This document shows positions 26,197 to 36,000 of a stretch of 64,000 bases of DNA, one piece after another. The notes beneath the pieces are model-generated. The model saw only the letters and a list, made by a program, of their open reading frames with translations. It was not told the origin of the DNA and made no database searches. Position 1 is the first letter of the stretch. Every line of letters starts with the position of its first letter. Source of the stretch: Sneathiella litorea. GTDB lineage: Bacteria; Pseudomonadota; Alphaproteobacteria; Sneathiellales; Sneathiellaceae. The DNA lies in contig NZ_WTUW01000001.1 of assembly GCF_009882915.1 (NCBI RefSeq), positions 558,357 to 622,356 on the forward strand, read 5' to 3'. The translations under genes were made by a program, and so were the position numbers.

Positions 26197-26826
26197 TTAT
26201 TCTATTGCGGTCAGCTGCTCGTAAATCAGGCTGGCCGCAATAAAAAACATCATTACAGCGACAATCAGATCAAGACTGCGGGCACCCGTCCTGTTTTGCA
26301 TCAACGGAGCAAGTAGACGAGCGCCATACCCAATACCGAAAAACCAGATAAAGGACGCAAGGATCGCTCCGATGACAAAATAGATACGTGCATTTATTTC
26401 GTATCCCGCCGCAATTCCTCCCAGCAATATAACCGTATCCAGATAAACGTGAGGATTCAGGAAACCGAACGCAAGTGTCAAAAGAGCCGCTTTTCGCCTT
26501 GAGGTCACAACCGGCGTATCATACGTCGTCCGCACAACGTCCGGCCAAATAACTCGCCGGCAGGAAAGAAGTCCAAACAGGATCAGGAATATCGCTCCGC
26601 ACCAACTCGCCCAGGGCACCAACTCGGGAAAAGCCGCAATAGCAGAGCCGAGACCCATTGCCCCCAACAGAATTAACGATGCATCTATCAGGGACGATAA
26701 CAGACAAATAATAAATATCTGATCCCGTCGCGCGCCCTGTCGCAGGACAAACAGATTCTGCGCGCCAATAGCGATGATAAGCGCAGCGCCAAGCATTGCG
26801 CCATCTGTAAATGCCCAAAAATTCAT
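26197..26826 (-). CDS. LysE/ArgO-type amino acid exporter
   Basis: A 209-residue inner-membrane protein with about six hydrophobic helices. The family signature near the N-terminus is GAALIIAIGAQNLFVLRQG, and the second conserved block is AFGFLNPHVYLDTVILLGG, which matches the basic amino acid exporters LysE and ArgO rather than the RhtB group. It starts 4 bases after the DUF1801 stop, so the two are translationally coupled. Arginine or lysine efflux is likely; no LysG/ArgP-type regulator is adjacent. Confidence 0.85.
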   Translation of the reverse strand: MNFWAFTDGAMLGAALIIAIGAQNLFVLRQGARRDQIFIICLLSSLIDASLILLGAMGLGSAIAAFPELVPWASWCGAIFLILFGLLSCRRVIWPDVVRTTYDTPVVTSRRKAALLTLAFGFLNPHVYLDTVILLGGIAAGYEINARIYFVIGAILASFIWFFGIGYGARLLAPLMQNRTGARSLDLIVAVMMFFIAASLIYEQLTAIE

Positions 26827-26830
26827 AAAG

Positions 26831-27253
26831 TCAGCTTTTGACCAAAAGAGATTTGCGTCGGTGATATGTCAGTGCCGCAGAAATAAATTCCCGGAGTTCA
26901 GGTTTTATAACGGTATCATTAGGAGCAAAAAGAATGGCGCGCGTACCACTGTATTGAAAAGCATCTGGATATCTGCTTCTGAATTCATCGATTAGACTTG
27001 TCTGGCAATGCACGAAAAGGCCACATAGGTCTTTTTCCTTGGACGGGGCTAGCCGAATGGGTGTCCCCGCTTTCCCGCTTGCATTATAACTTGGCTCTCC
27101 CCATTTTAGGGTTTCGGTTAACGTCACATCGTCCATGCTGTCGGCGACCTCAAAAATAAGATGCCTCAGTGCCAACAATGTAGTTCTTATGGTCTCTGGA
27201 TAGGATTTATATGCAGTTGCGACCGATAAATCCTCAATATCATATTGTTTCAT
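26831..27253 (-). CDS. DUF1801 domain protein
   Basis: A 140-residue protein of the DUF1801 (YdhG-like) family, with the alpha/beta pattern TLTETLKWGEPSYNASGKAG followed by TPIRLAPSKEKDLCGLFVHC. The ligand and function of the family are unknown. A TTG at 27289 would lengthen it by 12 residues; ATG 27253 gives the normal start MKQYDIEDLSVATAY. It is the first gene of a two-gene unit with the LysE/ArgO-type exporter. Confidence 0.78.
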   Translation of the reverse strand: MKQYDIEDLSVATAYKSYPETIRTTLLALRHLIFEVADSMDDVTLTETLKWGEPSYNASGKAGTPIRLAPSKEKDLCGLFVHCQTSLIDEFRSRYPDAFQYSGTRAILFAPNDTVIKPELREFISAALTYHRRKSLLVKS

Positions 27254-27406
27254 GATAAGCGTCCGGTCAGCAAAATACTGAGTTCCCAAAAAATACCTGA
27301 TTATATATTTCGGGCATTCGGTCCCGATATTTGCTAGATAACTAGGTAGAAAAGTCTAAAAGCACCTGCGTTACATGGCAAGTCTGAACGGCCAATTGGA
27401 TTATAG

Positions 27407-30199
27407 ATGGAAAAAATTCCTAATCGAAAAGAGATTATTGATCGGCGCGCACTGGTTTTGTCGATTGCGGAAATTGTCGAGAAGCATAACCCGGACAGCT
27501 TCGAGTTCCGGCAGGAAATCTTAAAGCTATTCAAGAAAAGTCTCGACCATGGAAGCAAGGTCGTTCAAGCCCGGTTCATGCATTCCAACAAGGGCCGTAC
27601 AATGATGTACGCCCAGTGTTTCCTGGTCGACCAATTAATTCGAGCTATCTACGATGTCGCCACTCAATATATCTATCGGCTCAGCAATCCAACGCCGGAA
27701 GAAAAACTGTCACTCGTCGCAGTTGGAGGATACGGTCGTGGCGAACTCGCTCCCTATTCAGATGTCGACCTGCTTTTTCTCTTTCCATATAAGCAGACGC
27801 CCTGGTGCGAACAGGTCATTGAATTCGTACTCTATATGCTTTGGGATCTCGGCCTGAAGGTTGGCCATTCAACACGCACAGCAAATGAATGCGTCCGCCT
27901 CGCGAAAAAAGACGCAACCATTCAAACCGCCCTGCTGGAGGCGCGTTATGTCTGGGGTGACCAGGAATTGTTCAACGAGATGTATCGCAAATATATGAAG
28001 GAGGTAGTCTCGGGGCGCAGCCGCGAATTCATTGAGGCCAAGCTGCAGGAGAGAAAGGAACGCCATGAACGGTTCGGCAATTCCCGCTATGTTGTGGAAC
28101 CGAACATAAAGGAGGGTAAAGGAGGTCTCCGCGATCTGCAAACCCTGTTCTGGATAGCAAAGTTTCTGCATGGAACAACTGATATTTCAAAACTTGTTAA
28201 GCTGGGCGTCTTCACTGAAAAGGAGCGCCGCAGGTTCACCAAGGCATCTAATTTCCTTCGATCTGTACGATGTCATCTTCACTATCTGACAGGGCGACCC
28301 GAAGAACGGATTACCTTTGACGTTCAGACAGAACTTGCCCGACGTCTTCAATATAAGGATCATGCCGGGACCAGCGGGGTCGAGCGGTTCATGAAGCATT
28401 ACTTCCTTGTTGCAAAGGATGTTGGAGATCTGACACGAATTTTCTGCGCCAGCCTGGAAGCTGAGCAGCAGAAAAAAAGCCGTTTACCAATTCCACGGCT
28501 CGGTCTCGCTATAAGAAAGCTAAAAGGCTATGTCGTTGAAAGCGGACGCATCAATGTGGCGCATGATGATAGCTTCAAGCAAGACCCTACCAGGATGCTC
28601 GAGCTATTCCATTTGGCCCAGGAAAAAGGCCTGGATGTCCATCCTAACGCATTGCGGCTTATTCGCCAGGACTTAAAGCTGATCAATCGAAGTCTTCGGA
28701 ATGATGAAAAGGCCAACCAGCTATTTCTTGATATGATGACAAGCCGCAAGGATCCTGAAACGACCCTGCGGCGCCTGAATGAAGCCGGCGTATTTGGTCG
28801 CTTTGTGCCCGATTTTGGCCGTGTCGTCGCCCAGATGCAGCATGACATGTACCATGTCTACACAGTGGATGAGCATACAATTCGCGCCATTGGCATCATT
28901 TCCCAAATTGAGGATGGCGCACTAAAAGAGGAACACCCGCTCTCCCATAATATTATGCCTAAAATAGTGTCGCGGAATGTTCTTTATTGCGCAGTGCTGA
29001 TACATGATATCGCCAAGGGGCGCGGCGGAGATCATTCGATACTGGGGGCCGATGTCGCGGAGAGACTTTGCCCCAGACTTGGGTTATCCCCGTCTGAGAC
29101 GGAAACGGTTGCCTGGCTTGTCCGCTATCATTTAGCGTTTAGTGCATTCGCCTTTAAGCGGGATATTTCGGACCCGAAGACCATTGAGGATTTCGTAAAA
29201 ATCGTTCAAAGCCCGGAGCGCTTGCGGCTTCTTCTTGTTCTGACTGTCGCAGACATCCGCGCAGTCGGACCGAATGTTTGGAACGGATGGAAAGGGCAGC
29301 TACTTCGCGAGCTTTATTATGCAACCGAAAATGCCCTTACAGGGGGTCATATCTCCGAAGGCCGGGCAGAACGCGCCAAGCATTATCAGGAAGAATTACG
29401 CGAACTTCTAAAGAACTGGAAAGAAGAGGAAATCGAGACTCATATCAGCCGTTTTTACCAATCATACTGGATTGGAAGCAGTAGTGAGGACCGTATCGTT
29501 CATGCCACACTCATGCAAAAGGCTGACAAGGAAGGGGCTCTTTTCACTATCGAAGCGAAGAGTGATCCGTTCCGGTCCATTACGGAAGTTATTGTTTATA
29601 CTGCAGACCATCCAGGATTGTTTTCCCGGATCACCGGCGCGATGTCAGTTAGCGGTGCAAACATTGTCGATGCAAAAATTCATACGACAACAGATGGAAT
29701 GGCGCTCGATACCTTTTGTATTCAGGATTCCGAAGGCAAGGTTTATGATCAACGCGGCAGGATGAAAAAATTGCGCCAAACGATTGAAGAAACATTGCAA
29801 GGGACCCGGAAACCACATCTGGAGATAGTGGAGCTACGGGAATCAAGCCTGCCGAGCCGAACGGAAGTCTTTACCGTCCACCCCGCGGTTATTTTGGATA
29901 ACAAGGCATCTAATACACATACGGTGATTGAGGTTCGGGGTCGGGACCGCCCCGGCTTGCTTGCCAAGTTGACCCGTACATTATTCACCCTCTCCCTGTC
30001 CATTTCGTCGGCACATATTGCTACCTACGGAGAGCGCGCCGTCGACGTATTCTATGTCAAAGACAGTTTTGGATTGAAAATTACCAACAAGGTCAAGCTC
30101 GCCAACATCGAGAAAAGGCTGCTTCTTGCTCTCAATGAAGATATGGAGCCGAAGAAAAAAGGGAGCCGCGCAAAAAAAGTAGCGAGCAGCGGAAGCTAA
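27407..30199 (+). CDS. glnD: [Protein-PII] uridylyltransferase / uridylyl-removing enzyme GlnD
   Basis: A 930-residue nitrogen sensor that uridylylates PII when glutamine is low and removes the UMP when it is high. The nucleotidyltransferase motif GGYGRGELAPYSDVDLLFLF is near residue 106 (both catalytic aspartates present). The HD hydrolase site is HDIAKGRGGDHSILG near 533, and two C-terminal ACT domains (about 725-800 and 845-920, beginning EVIVYTADHPGLFSRITGAM and VIEVRGRDRPGLLAKLTRTL) sense glutamine. Complete and standard length. murJ starts 37 bases after the stop, a conserved alphaproteobacterial adjacency. Confidence 0.97.
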   Translation: MEKIPNRKEIIDRRALVLSIAEIVEKHNPDSFEFRQEILKLFKKSLDHGSKVVQARFMHSNKGRTMMYAQCFLVDQLIRAIYDVATQYIYRLSNPTPEEKLSLVAVGGYGRGELAPYSDVDLLFLFPYKQTPWCEQVIEFVLYMLWDLGLKVGHSTRTANECVRLAKKDATIQTALLEARYVWGDQELFNEMYRKYMKEVVSGRSREFIEAKLQERKERHERFGNSRYVVEPNIKEGKGGLRDLQTLFWIAKFLHGTTDISKLVKLGVFTEKERRRFTKASNFLRSVRCHLHYLTGRPEERITFDVQTELARRLQYKDHAGTSGVERFMKHYFLVAKDVGDLTRIFCASLEAEQQKKSRLPIPRLGLAIRKLKGYVVESGRINVAHDDSFKQDPTRMLELFHLAQEKGLDVHPNALRLIRQDLKLINRSLRNDEKANQLFLDMMTSRKDPETTLRRLNEAGVFGRFVPDFGRVVAQMQHDMYHVYTVDEHTIRAIGIISQIEDGALKEEHPLSHNIMPKIVSRNVLYCAVLIHDIAKGRGGDHSILGADVAERLCPRLGLSPSETETVAWLVRYHLAFSAFAFKRDISDPKTIEDFVKIVQSPERLRLLLVLTVADIRAVGPNVWNGWKGQLLRELYYATENALTGGHISEGRAERAKHYQEELRELLKNWKEEEIETHISRFYQSYWIGSSSEDRIVHATLMQKADKEGALFTIEAKSDPFRSITEVIVYTADHPGLFSRITGAMSVSGANIVDAKIHTTTDGMALDTFCIQDSEGKVYDQRGRMKKLRQTIEETLQGTRKPHLEIVELRESSLPSRTEVFTVHPAVILDNKASNTHTVIEVRGRDRPGLLAKLTRTLFTLSLSISSAHIATYGERAVDVFYVKDSFGLKITNKVKLANIEKRLLLALNEDMEPKKKGSRAKKVASSGS

Positions 30200-30236
30200 T
30201 GGGCAGCTCTGCCTCACCTGTGCTATAGGAGAGCGC

Positions 30237-31793
30237 ATGAGTTTGATTAAATCCGTCGCCACAGTTGGTGGCTTTACCATGATCAGTCGCGTCCTCGGTT
30301 TTTTGCGCGATATCCTGATGGCGTCAGTATTGGGCGCAGGGCCGGTGGCGGATGCTTTTTTTGTTGCCTTTCGCATTCCGAACATGTTTCGCCGCCTGGT
30401 TGCAGAAGGCGCTTTTTCGGCCGCCTTTATCCCACTTTTCGCCCGTAAACTAGAGGCAGAAGGTAAGGATATTGCGCTTGAATTTGCGGGTCAGGCGTTA
30501 AGTATACTGGTCGGCTTCCTACTCATATTTTCCGCGCTTTTCATGATTTTCATGCCGTTCATGATGCTCTGGTTGGCGCCCGGCTTCACGCCGGACGGAA
30601 ACCGTTTTGACCTGGCCGTCGACTTTACGCGTGTCACTTTTCCCTATCTGACAGCAATGGCGATTGTTGCCCTCCTCGGTGGCGTATTAAATGTCTTTTA
30701 CAAGTTCGCAGCCATGGCGGCGGCACCAATCCTGCTCAACATCATTCTGATCGGCTGCCTACTATATGGCTTAGGCCAGGCGGAGAGTCAGGTCGGGATG
30801 TTGCTTGCCGTCGGGGTGGCGATTGCCGGACTTGCGCAGGTTATTTTCCTCGCTATCGCTTGCTGGCGCGCAGATATTGCAATCAAGCCCGGCCGACCTG
30901 TTTTCAACGCCGATATTAAACGGTTATTCCGGTTGATGCTGCCTGGCGCATTAGGCGCAGGGGTGATGCAAATTAATATTCTGGTTGGAACGATTATCGC
31001 CTCATTTCTCGCGACGGGCTCCATCTCCTATCTTTATTATGCAGACCGGGTATACCAGCTCCCCTTGGGTGTGATCGGTATAGCGGTTGGGACCGCGCTA
31101 TTGCCCATGCTCTCCCGTCAACTCCGGGCGGGAGAAGAGAAAACAGCCCTCAACAGCATGAACAGGGCAATGGAGCTTTCGCTGCTTCTGACGCTGCCGG
31201 CGGCGGCGGCATTACTGGTCATTCCGGAGGAGATTACATCCGTCCTTTTTCAGCATGGGGAATTTACCCCCGCAGCCAGCCAAAGCACGGCAGCGGCACT
31301 GCTGGCCTTCTCGACGGGTCTCCCCGCCTATGTATTGGTGAAAATACTCGCCCCTGGTTTTTTTGCCCGTGAGGATACCACGACACCGGTCATTGTCGGC
31401 GTCCTTGCCATGATCCTTAATGTGGTGTTGAGCCTTATCCTGATCCGGTTTTTCGATCATGTGGGGATCGCGCTTGCGACATCTCTTTCCTCATGGTTTA
31501 ACGTGCTTCTTCTATTTGTGATTTTGCGCCGGCGCGGCCATTACACCGCCGACACCCGGCTCTTGCGACGCCTCCTCGGTATACTCATTGCCACCGCAAT
31601 TATGGCAGTTGGACTCTATATCGCCCGGGAAAACTTGGCCGAGCTTTTCAACGGTGATCTAACCTCAAGGATTGGCGCCCTTGTGTCACTCATTATATGT
31701 GGGAGCCTACTTTATGCCATCGGTATCATTTTCACCGGCACAGCGCGCCTAAAGGAGATAAAATCCATGCTGAAACAACGCCCGGACGCGTAA
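30237..31793 (+). CDS. murJ: Lipid II flippase MurJ
   Basis: A 518-residue MOP-superfamily membrane protein with about 14 hydrophobic helices, which moves lipid II across the inner membrane for peptidoglycan synthesis. Family-typical blocks include the N-terminal TVGGFTMISRVLGFLRDILM, the following FRIPNMFRRLVAEGAFSAAF and the central YLYYADRVYQLPLGVIGIAV. ATG 30237 follows ATAGGAGAGCGC. Confidence 0.96.
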   Translation: MSLIKSVATVGGFTMISRVLGFLRDILMASVLGAGPVADAFFVAFRIPNMFRRLVAEGAFSAAFIPLFARKLEAEGKDIALEFAGQALSILVGFLLIFSALFMIFMPFMMLWLAPGFTPDGNRFDLAVDFTRVTFPYLTAMAIVALLGGVLNVFYKFAAMAAAPILLNIILIGCLLYGLGQAESQVGMLLAVGVAIAGLAQVIFLAIACWRADIAIKPGRPVFNADIKRLFRLMLPGALGAGVMQINILVGTIIASFLATGSISYLYYADRVYQLPLGVIGIAVGTALLPMLSRQLRAGEEKTALNSMNRAMELSLLLTLPAAAALLVIPEEITSVLFQHGEFTPAASQSTAAALLAFSTGLPAYVLVKILAPGFFAREDTTTPVIVGVLAMILNVVLSLILIRFFDHVGIALATSLSSWFNVLLLFVILRRRGHYTADTRLLRRLLGILIATAIMAVGLYIARENLAELFNGDLTSRIGALVSLIICGSLLYAIGIIFTGTARLKEIKSMLKQRPDA

Positions 31794-31931
31794 ATTTGTT
31801 GACGATCCGTAAGACGCCTGCAATAAGGCCGAGATCAATTCCCGGGCAATGCCCAATCCCCGGCCCCGACGATCTGATTGTCAGTCCGTCACTTTTGGGG
31901 CCCGCGTCCAAAGCGTGAGGAGCTTTAAGTC

Positions 31932-32930
31932 ATGTCTCGTATTTTTTCCGGCGTCCAGCCAAGCGGAAATCTTCATCTCGGTAACTATCTTGGCGCCATC
32001 CGCAATTTCGTTGGTTTGCAGGATGACTATGAATGCATTTACTGTGCCGTCAACATGCATGCCATTACCGTTTGGCAAGACCCGGAAGAACTGCGCAACA
32101 ACACCCGTGAGGTCGCAGCAGCATACATCGCCGCCGGCGTTGATCCGAAACGATCCATAATTTTTGCCCAAAGCACAGTTCCGGCTCACGCCGAACTCGC
32201 GTGGATTTTCAATTGTGTCGCCCGGCTCGGCTGGATGAACCGGATGACCCAGTTCAAGGAAAAGGCCGGCAAGAACCGGGAGAATGCGTCTCTCGGCCTT
32301 TACGCTTATCCTTCCCTGATGGCAGCGGATATTATGGTCTATAAGGCAACCCATGTCCCCGTGGGCGAGGATCAGAAACAACATCTGGAATTGACCCGCG
32401 ATATTGCCCAGAAATTCAATAATGACTATGGGACAGAGACATTTCCTCTGGTGGAGCCGCTTATTTTTGGGGCGGCAACACGTGTCATGTCTTTACGCGA
32501 TGGATCAAAAAAAATGTCCAAATCCGATCCAAGTGATTATTCGCGCATTACCTTCACGGATGACCGCGACAGCATTGCGAAAAAACTCCGCAAGGCACGG
32601 ACGGATGCTGATCCACTTCCTGACGCAGAGGAAGGGTTGAAAGATCGGCCAGAGGCCGCCAATCTGGTTGGGATATATGCCGCCCTTGCCAATCTCACCC
32701 GACAGGAAGTCCTGAATGAATTTGCAGGCGCAGCCTTCTCCACCTTCAAGCCGGCGCTTACCGATCTGGCGGTTGAGAAATTTGGGCCAATCGGTGAGGA
32801 AATGAAAAGGCTTATGGCCGACCCAGGCCATGTAGACGCTATATTAAGAGAGGGTGCCGAGCGAGCTTCAGCTATCGCCGCACCCGTAATTGACGAGGTC
32901 AAGGAAGTCGTTGGCCTCATCCGTCCGTAA
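31932..32930 (+). CDS. trpS: Tryptophanyl-tRNA synthetase
   Basis: A 332-residue class I aminoacyl-tRNA synthetase charging tRNA-Trp. The N-terminus [20 protein letters not shown] holds the HIGH-like motif (HLGN), and [12 protein letters not shown] is the KMSKS loop. The central [34 protein letters not shown] is the tryptophan-binding region. Length is standard. ATG 31932 is preceded by GAGGAG. The 138-base gap to murJ contains TTGACG-17-AATAAG (31800-31828), a possible promoter of modest quality. Confidence 0.96.
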   Translation: MSRIFSGVQPSGNLHLGNYLGAIRNFVGLQDDYECIYCAVNMHAITVWQDPEELRNNTREVAAAYIAAGVDPKRSIIFAQSTVPAHAELAWIFNCVARLGWMNRMTQFKEKAGKNRENASLGLYAYPSLMAADIMVYKATHVPVGEDQKQHLELTRDIAQKFNNDYGTETFPLVEPLIFGAATRVMSLRDGSKKMSKSDPSDYSRITFTDDRDSIAKKLRKARTDADPLPDAEEGLKDRPEAANLVGIYAALANLTRQEVLNEFAGAAFSTFKPALTDLAVEKFGPIGEEMKRLMADPGHVDAILREGAERASAIAAPVIDEVKEVVGLIRP

Positions 32931-32983
32931 GGGCAGCGCTTGTAAGTTGAGCTTAAACAACATACATCCTTAGAGGATGCCAA

Positions 32984-34003
32984 GTGACCAGGAATGACAA
33001 ACGGGCGAGATATATGAGCGAGATCGGTAGTAACGGCAAGGAAACGAAACGGATTGGTCGACGCGCTGAAATCGTTCGGGAAAGCGCGAAGCGAAGCTGG
33101 AAAGTCTTTGCATTCCTCATCCTGCTTTTTCTAATCCTCTATTATCCTGTTGGCATGTTAATGATCCATAATATCGAGGATGATACGGATTTCGTGCCGA
33201 CCGGTACAAATGTCGTTGCCGGGGGCAGTCATGCGGTGGATATGATGGCTGGCCTCATCGATCGGGAAATCAATGTCAATCGCTGGACGGCAAACGATCC
33301 TTTTTTCATGCCCTCCTCCCTCCTTGATAATATGCCAAATTATCAGCAAGGTATTATTTCGGCCCTTGCCCGCTTCGGGTTTGAATTAACAGACCAGATT
33401 GGCCGAACACGCGGATCAAGCCAGACAGACCCGGATTTGCAGGAAGCGGCGGGCCTGCTCCAATACTCCGGTACAAAATGGGCATGGGATCCAACAATTT
33501 CCCTACTGCCGACTGCTGCATCAGAAGAACAGTATGAGAAGGCGCGCTCTTCCCTGATCAGCTACAATAAGCGGCTGGCCGCAGGTAAGGCCGTTTTCGA
33601 GAAGCGCGCCGATAATCTTCTGGCGACGCTTGACCGGATAGCACTTGATATGGGTTCTTCCACGGCGACCATCGATCAGCATGTTGACGAAAATTCCGGT
33701 GATATAATTGATTTTCAGGCGGATAATATCTTTTATGGCGTAAAGGGGCAGGCCTACGGCTACTATTTGTTATTAAAGGCCCTGTCGCAAGACTATGAAA
33801 GCCTGATTAAGGAGCGCGGGCTTACCAATGCCTGGTCGCAGATGCTGGCGAGCTTAAAATCAGTTATCGATCTCAACCCCTTTATCATTGTTAACGCGGC
33901 GCCAGATTCCCAGTTTCTTCCCAATCACCTGACAGCTCAGGGCTTCTACATCTTACGCGCCCGCACGCAGTTGCAGGAGATCAGCAACATTCTCTTGAAA
34001 TAA
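32984..34003 (+). CDS. DUF2333 family membrane-anchored protein
   Basis: A 339-residue protein of the DUF2333 family, whose function is unknown. A basic cytoplasmic N-terminus (about 1-40) is followed by one hydrophobic anchor (VFAFLILLFLILYYPVGMLM) and a soluble, probably periplasmic, helical domain. Conserved-looking parts include NRWTANDPFFMPSSLLDNMP and the C-terminal QGFYILRARTQLQEISNILL. GTG 32984 with GAGGAT upstream is used; ATG 33014 would remove ten residues and is possible. It sits between trpS and a universal stress protein gene. Confidence 0.75.
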   Translation: MTRNDKRARYMSEIGSNGKETKRIGRRAEIVRESAKRSWKVFAFLILLFLILYYPVGMLMIHNIEDDTDFVPTGTNVVAGGSHAVDMMAGLIDREINVNRWTANDPFFMPSSLLDNMPNYQQGIISALARFGFELTDQIGRTRGSSQTDPDLQEAAGLLQYSGTKWAWDPTISLLPTAASEEQYEKARSSLISYNKRLAAGKAVFEKRADNLLATLDRIALDMGSSTATIDQHVDENSGDIIDFQADNIFYGVKGQAYGYYLLLKALSQDYESLIKERGLTNAWSQMLASLKSVIDLNPFIIVNAAPDSQFLPNHLTAQGFYILRARTQLQEISNILLK

Positions 34004-34054
34004 CCTCGCCGATAGTGGCAGGATACCCTCCCAAGAATAACTGACGGAGTCTTT

Positions 34055-34540
34055 ATGTCAGAGGAGACCCATAGCGGCATGCGCAACAAATTCCTTGTCG
34101 TCGTCGACGATACACCGGAATGTAAATCAGCGATCCGCTTCGCCAGCCGCCGCGCTTGGCATGTTGGCGGCGGGGTAATCCTGCTTTACGTTATTGAACC
34201 CCCTGAATTTCAGCATTGGATGGGTGTTGAGCAAGCTATGCGGGAGGAGGCACGCGAGGCTGCCGAAGAGCTTTTGCAGAATCTTGCAGAGGAAATTCAG
34301 AAGGAAACCACTATTGTTCCGGAATTTGCGATCCGCGATGGCCTTAAAAAAGAGGAAGTACTGGCACTTATCGAAGAAGATTCCGATATTCGAGTTCTCG
34401 TTCTTGCAGCTTCTCCTGATACTGGTGGTCCCGGGCCGCTGATCAAAAGCCTCGTCGGGGAAATGTCGGGTACATTTGCGATCCCAATTACAGTTGTACC
34501 GGGCAATCTGACCAACCGGCAGCTCGATGCCGTAACCTGA
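34055..34540 (+). CDS. Universal stress protein (UspA family)
   Basis: A 161-residue UspA-fold protein. The first strand and helix NKFLVVVDDTPECKSAIRFA and the strand GGGVILLYVIEPPEF are typical. In the second half VLVLAASPDTGGPGPLIKSL replaces the usual G-x2-G-x9-G-S/T ATP-binding motif with a proline-rich variant, so ATP binding is uncertain. ATG 34055 follows GACGGAGTC. It may be co-transcribed with the DUF2333 gene 51 bases upstream. Confidence 0.85.
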   Translation: MSEETHSGMRNKFLVVVDDTPECKSAIRFASRRAWHVGGGVILLYVIEPPEFQHWMGVEQAMREEAREAAEELLQNLAEEIQKETTIVPEFAIRDGLKKEEVLALIEEDSDIRVLVLAASPDTGGPGPLIKSLVGEMSGTFAIPITVVPGNLTNRQLDAVT

Positions 34541-34851
34541 CTTTCCTGGTTTCCACACATTGCCCGCCACAACAATGTTGATTCGCAGTTTTTCCTCTTT
34601 TTATTTGGACTTAATTAGCGGAAAGTTGCCGATACTTTCATAACAGACTGAATTAATTGGATAAATTCAATTACTAAAAACTACTCTTGATATTACTAGT
34701 GGAGGACCACATATTCCGTTTCTGGCTCAAAGTGAGGAAAATGCACTTTGGGCCTATATATTGTGTGTATTATAGTATTGGAATGCTATATCTTGTATAA
34801 ATTTAGTTATAGCGCTTTTCCCAGAGCTTAAGGCAGCACAAGTTTTTGGAT
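34541..34851 (+). other. AT-rich intergenic region with an 11-bp hairpin
   Basis: A 311-base stretch without a supported gene. It contains a strong inverted repeat: GGCTCAAAGTG (34724-34734), a 9-base loop, CACTTTGGGCC (34744-34754), fully paired with one G-U. The bases after it are TATATATTGTGTG, not a U-run, so it is not a classical terminator. Downstream are several TATA-like sequences, any of which could serve the Bax-like gene; no single promoter stands out. Confidence 0.45.
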
Positions 34852-35850
34852 ATGCAGTTATTTAAATCCGGTATCAAATCAAACAAGATAGCGACATTAG
34901 CAGGACTTGTTCTGGCGGTGACGTATCTGCTACCTGAATTTATTGAACGTACTTTTGATACTCAGAGTACGTCTTTCAGTCTCAGCAAAACACTGTTCAC
35001 CAAAAGCGTGCCCGTTCCCGTCCGCAAACCAGGGGATATGCCCACCCTGGAACAGCCGGACCAATTCGACATGGCGTCACTAAACACCGCGCTTAACACG
35101 CTGGACTATCGGCTGCAAGACATTCGCAATGGTGACCTTGTGCCGCGCTTTTATGTTGATCAGATCCCGGTCGATATCGTCGATATTGAGGATGTGAGTA
35201 AACGCAAATCCACTTTTATAAAGGTTGTTTTACCCCTCGTCCTGAGCGCGAATGAAAGAATTATGGAGAGACGGGAACGGCTTAAGGGATTGATCAACCA
35301 AAAAATGCAAGGGAAGAGCCTCCCTCCTGCGGATCGTAAATGGCTTGAAGAAATGGCCACACGCTACCGCGGGGACCCGGCTAACCCTGAACGTTTATTG
35401 GTAAAAGTAGATCGCGTGCCGGTCTCCATGGCACTTGCGCAAGCAGTGGAAGAATCTGGCTGGGGAACATCGCGCTTTGCCCGTGAAGGGAATGCGCTTT
35501 TCGGTCAACGTGTCTGGGTCACCGGAAGAGGGATAGTACCGGAAGACCGAGCTGAAAATGAGACATATGAAGTTAAGGCGTTTAAATCCATCGCCGACTC
35601 GATCAGGGCATATATCCAGAACCTCAATTCCCATCCGGCCTATGCGGAGTTCCGGAAAATTCGGGCGCGCCAGTATTCAAACTCGGGTGCTACACCCAAT
35701 GGTCTTACCCTCATCGATACATTGCATGTCTACTCCGAAAAGGGGCAGGAATATGTGAAAAACCTGCGATCGTTGATCGAGATAAACCAGCTTAGCGATT
35801 TTGAGGATGCTACACTGGCGCCTGAACGACTGGCTGCCAATCGCACTTAA
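34852..35850 (+). CDS. Bax-like glucosaminidase-domain protein
   Basis: A 332-residue protein with an N-terminal signal-anchor (IATLAGLVLAVTYLLPEF), a linker of about 160 residues and a C-terminal peptidoglycan-cleaving glucosaminidase domain. The domain shows the catalytic glutamate and its surroundings in ALAQAVEESGWGTSRFAREG followed by NALFGQRVW, then SIRAYIQNLNSHPAYAEFR, as in E. coli Bax. A TTG at 34846 is also in frame, but ATG 34852 is chosen. It probably acts in the periplasm on murein. It is transcribed alone. Confidence 0.82.
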   Translation: MQLFKSGIKSNKIATLAGLVLAVTYLLPEFIERTFDTQSTSFSLSKTLFTKSVPVPVRKPGDMPTLEQPDQFDMASLNTALNTLDYRLQDIRNGDLVPRFYVDQIPVDIVDIEDVSKRKSTFIKVVLPLVLSANERIMERRERLKGLINQKMQGKSLPPADRKWLEEMATRYRGDPANPERLLVKVDRVPVSMALAQAVEESGWGTSRFAREGNALFGQRVWVTGRGIVPEDRAENETYEVKAFKSIADSIRAYIQNLNSHPAYAEFRKIRARQYSNSGATPNGLTLIDTLHVYSEKGQEYVKNLRSLIEINQLSDFEDATLAPERLAANRT

Positions 35851-36000
35851 GGCGCCCATCGCCCCCCCCTATACGTACCCTACCCTACTTTCCATCTCGC
35901 AAATTACATCGGGATGTGAAAAAATGCAGATAATGTCGTGCCTGATAAGCAGGGTATACCTGCACCCAGGACACAAAAAATAAAAATGGGGGGTCATGAC

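Noticed and set aside
34699-34803. Short GTG-initiated frame (about 33 codons, hydrophobic) across the hairpin before the Bax-like gene
   Set aside because: No ribosome-binding site, AT-driven composition, and the hairpin explains the constrained part better.
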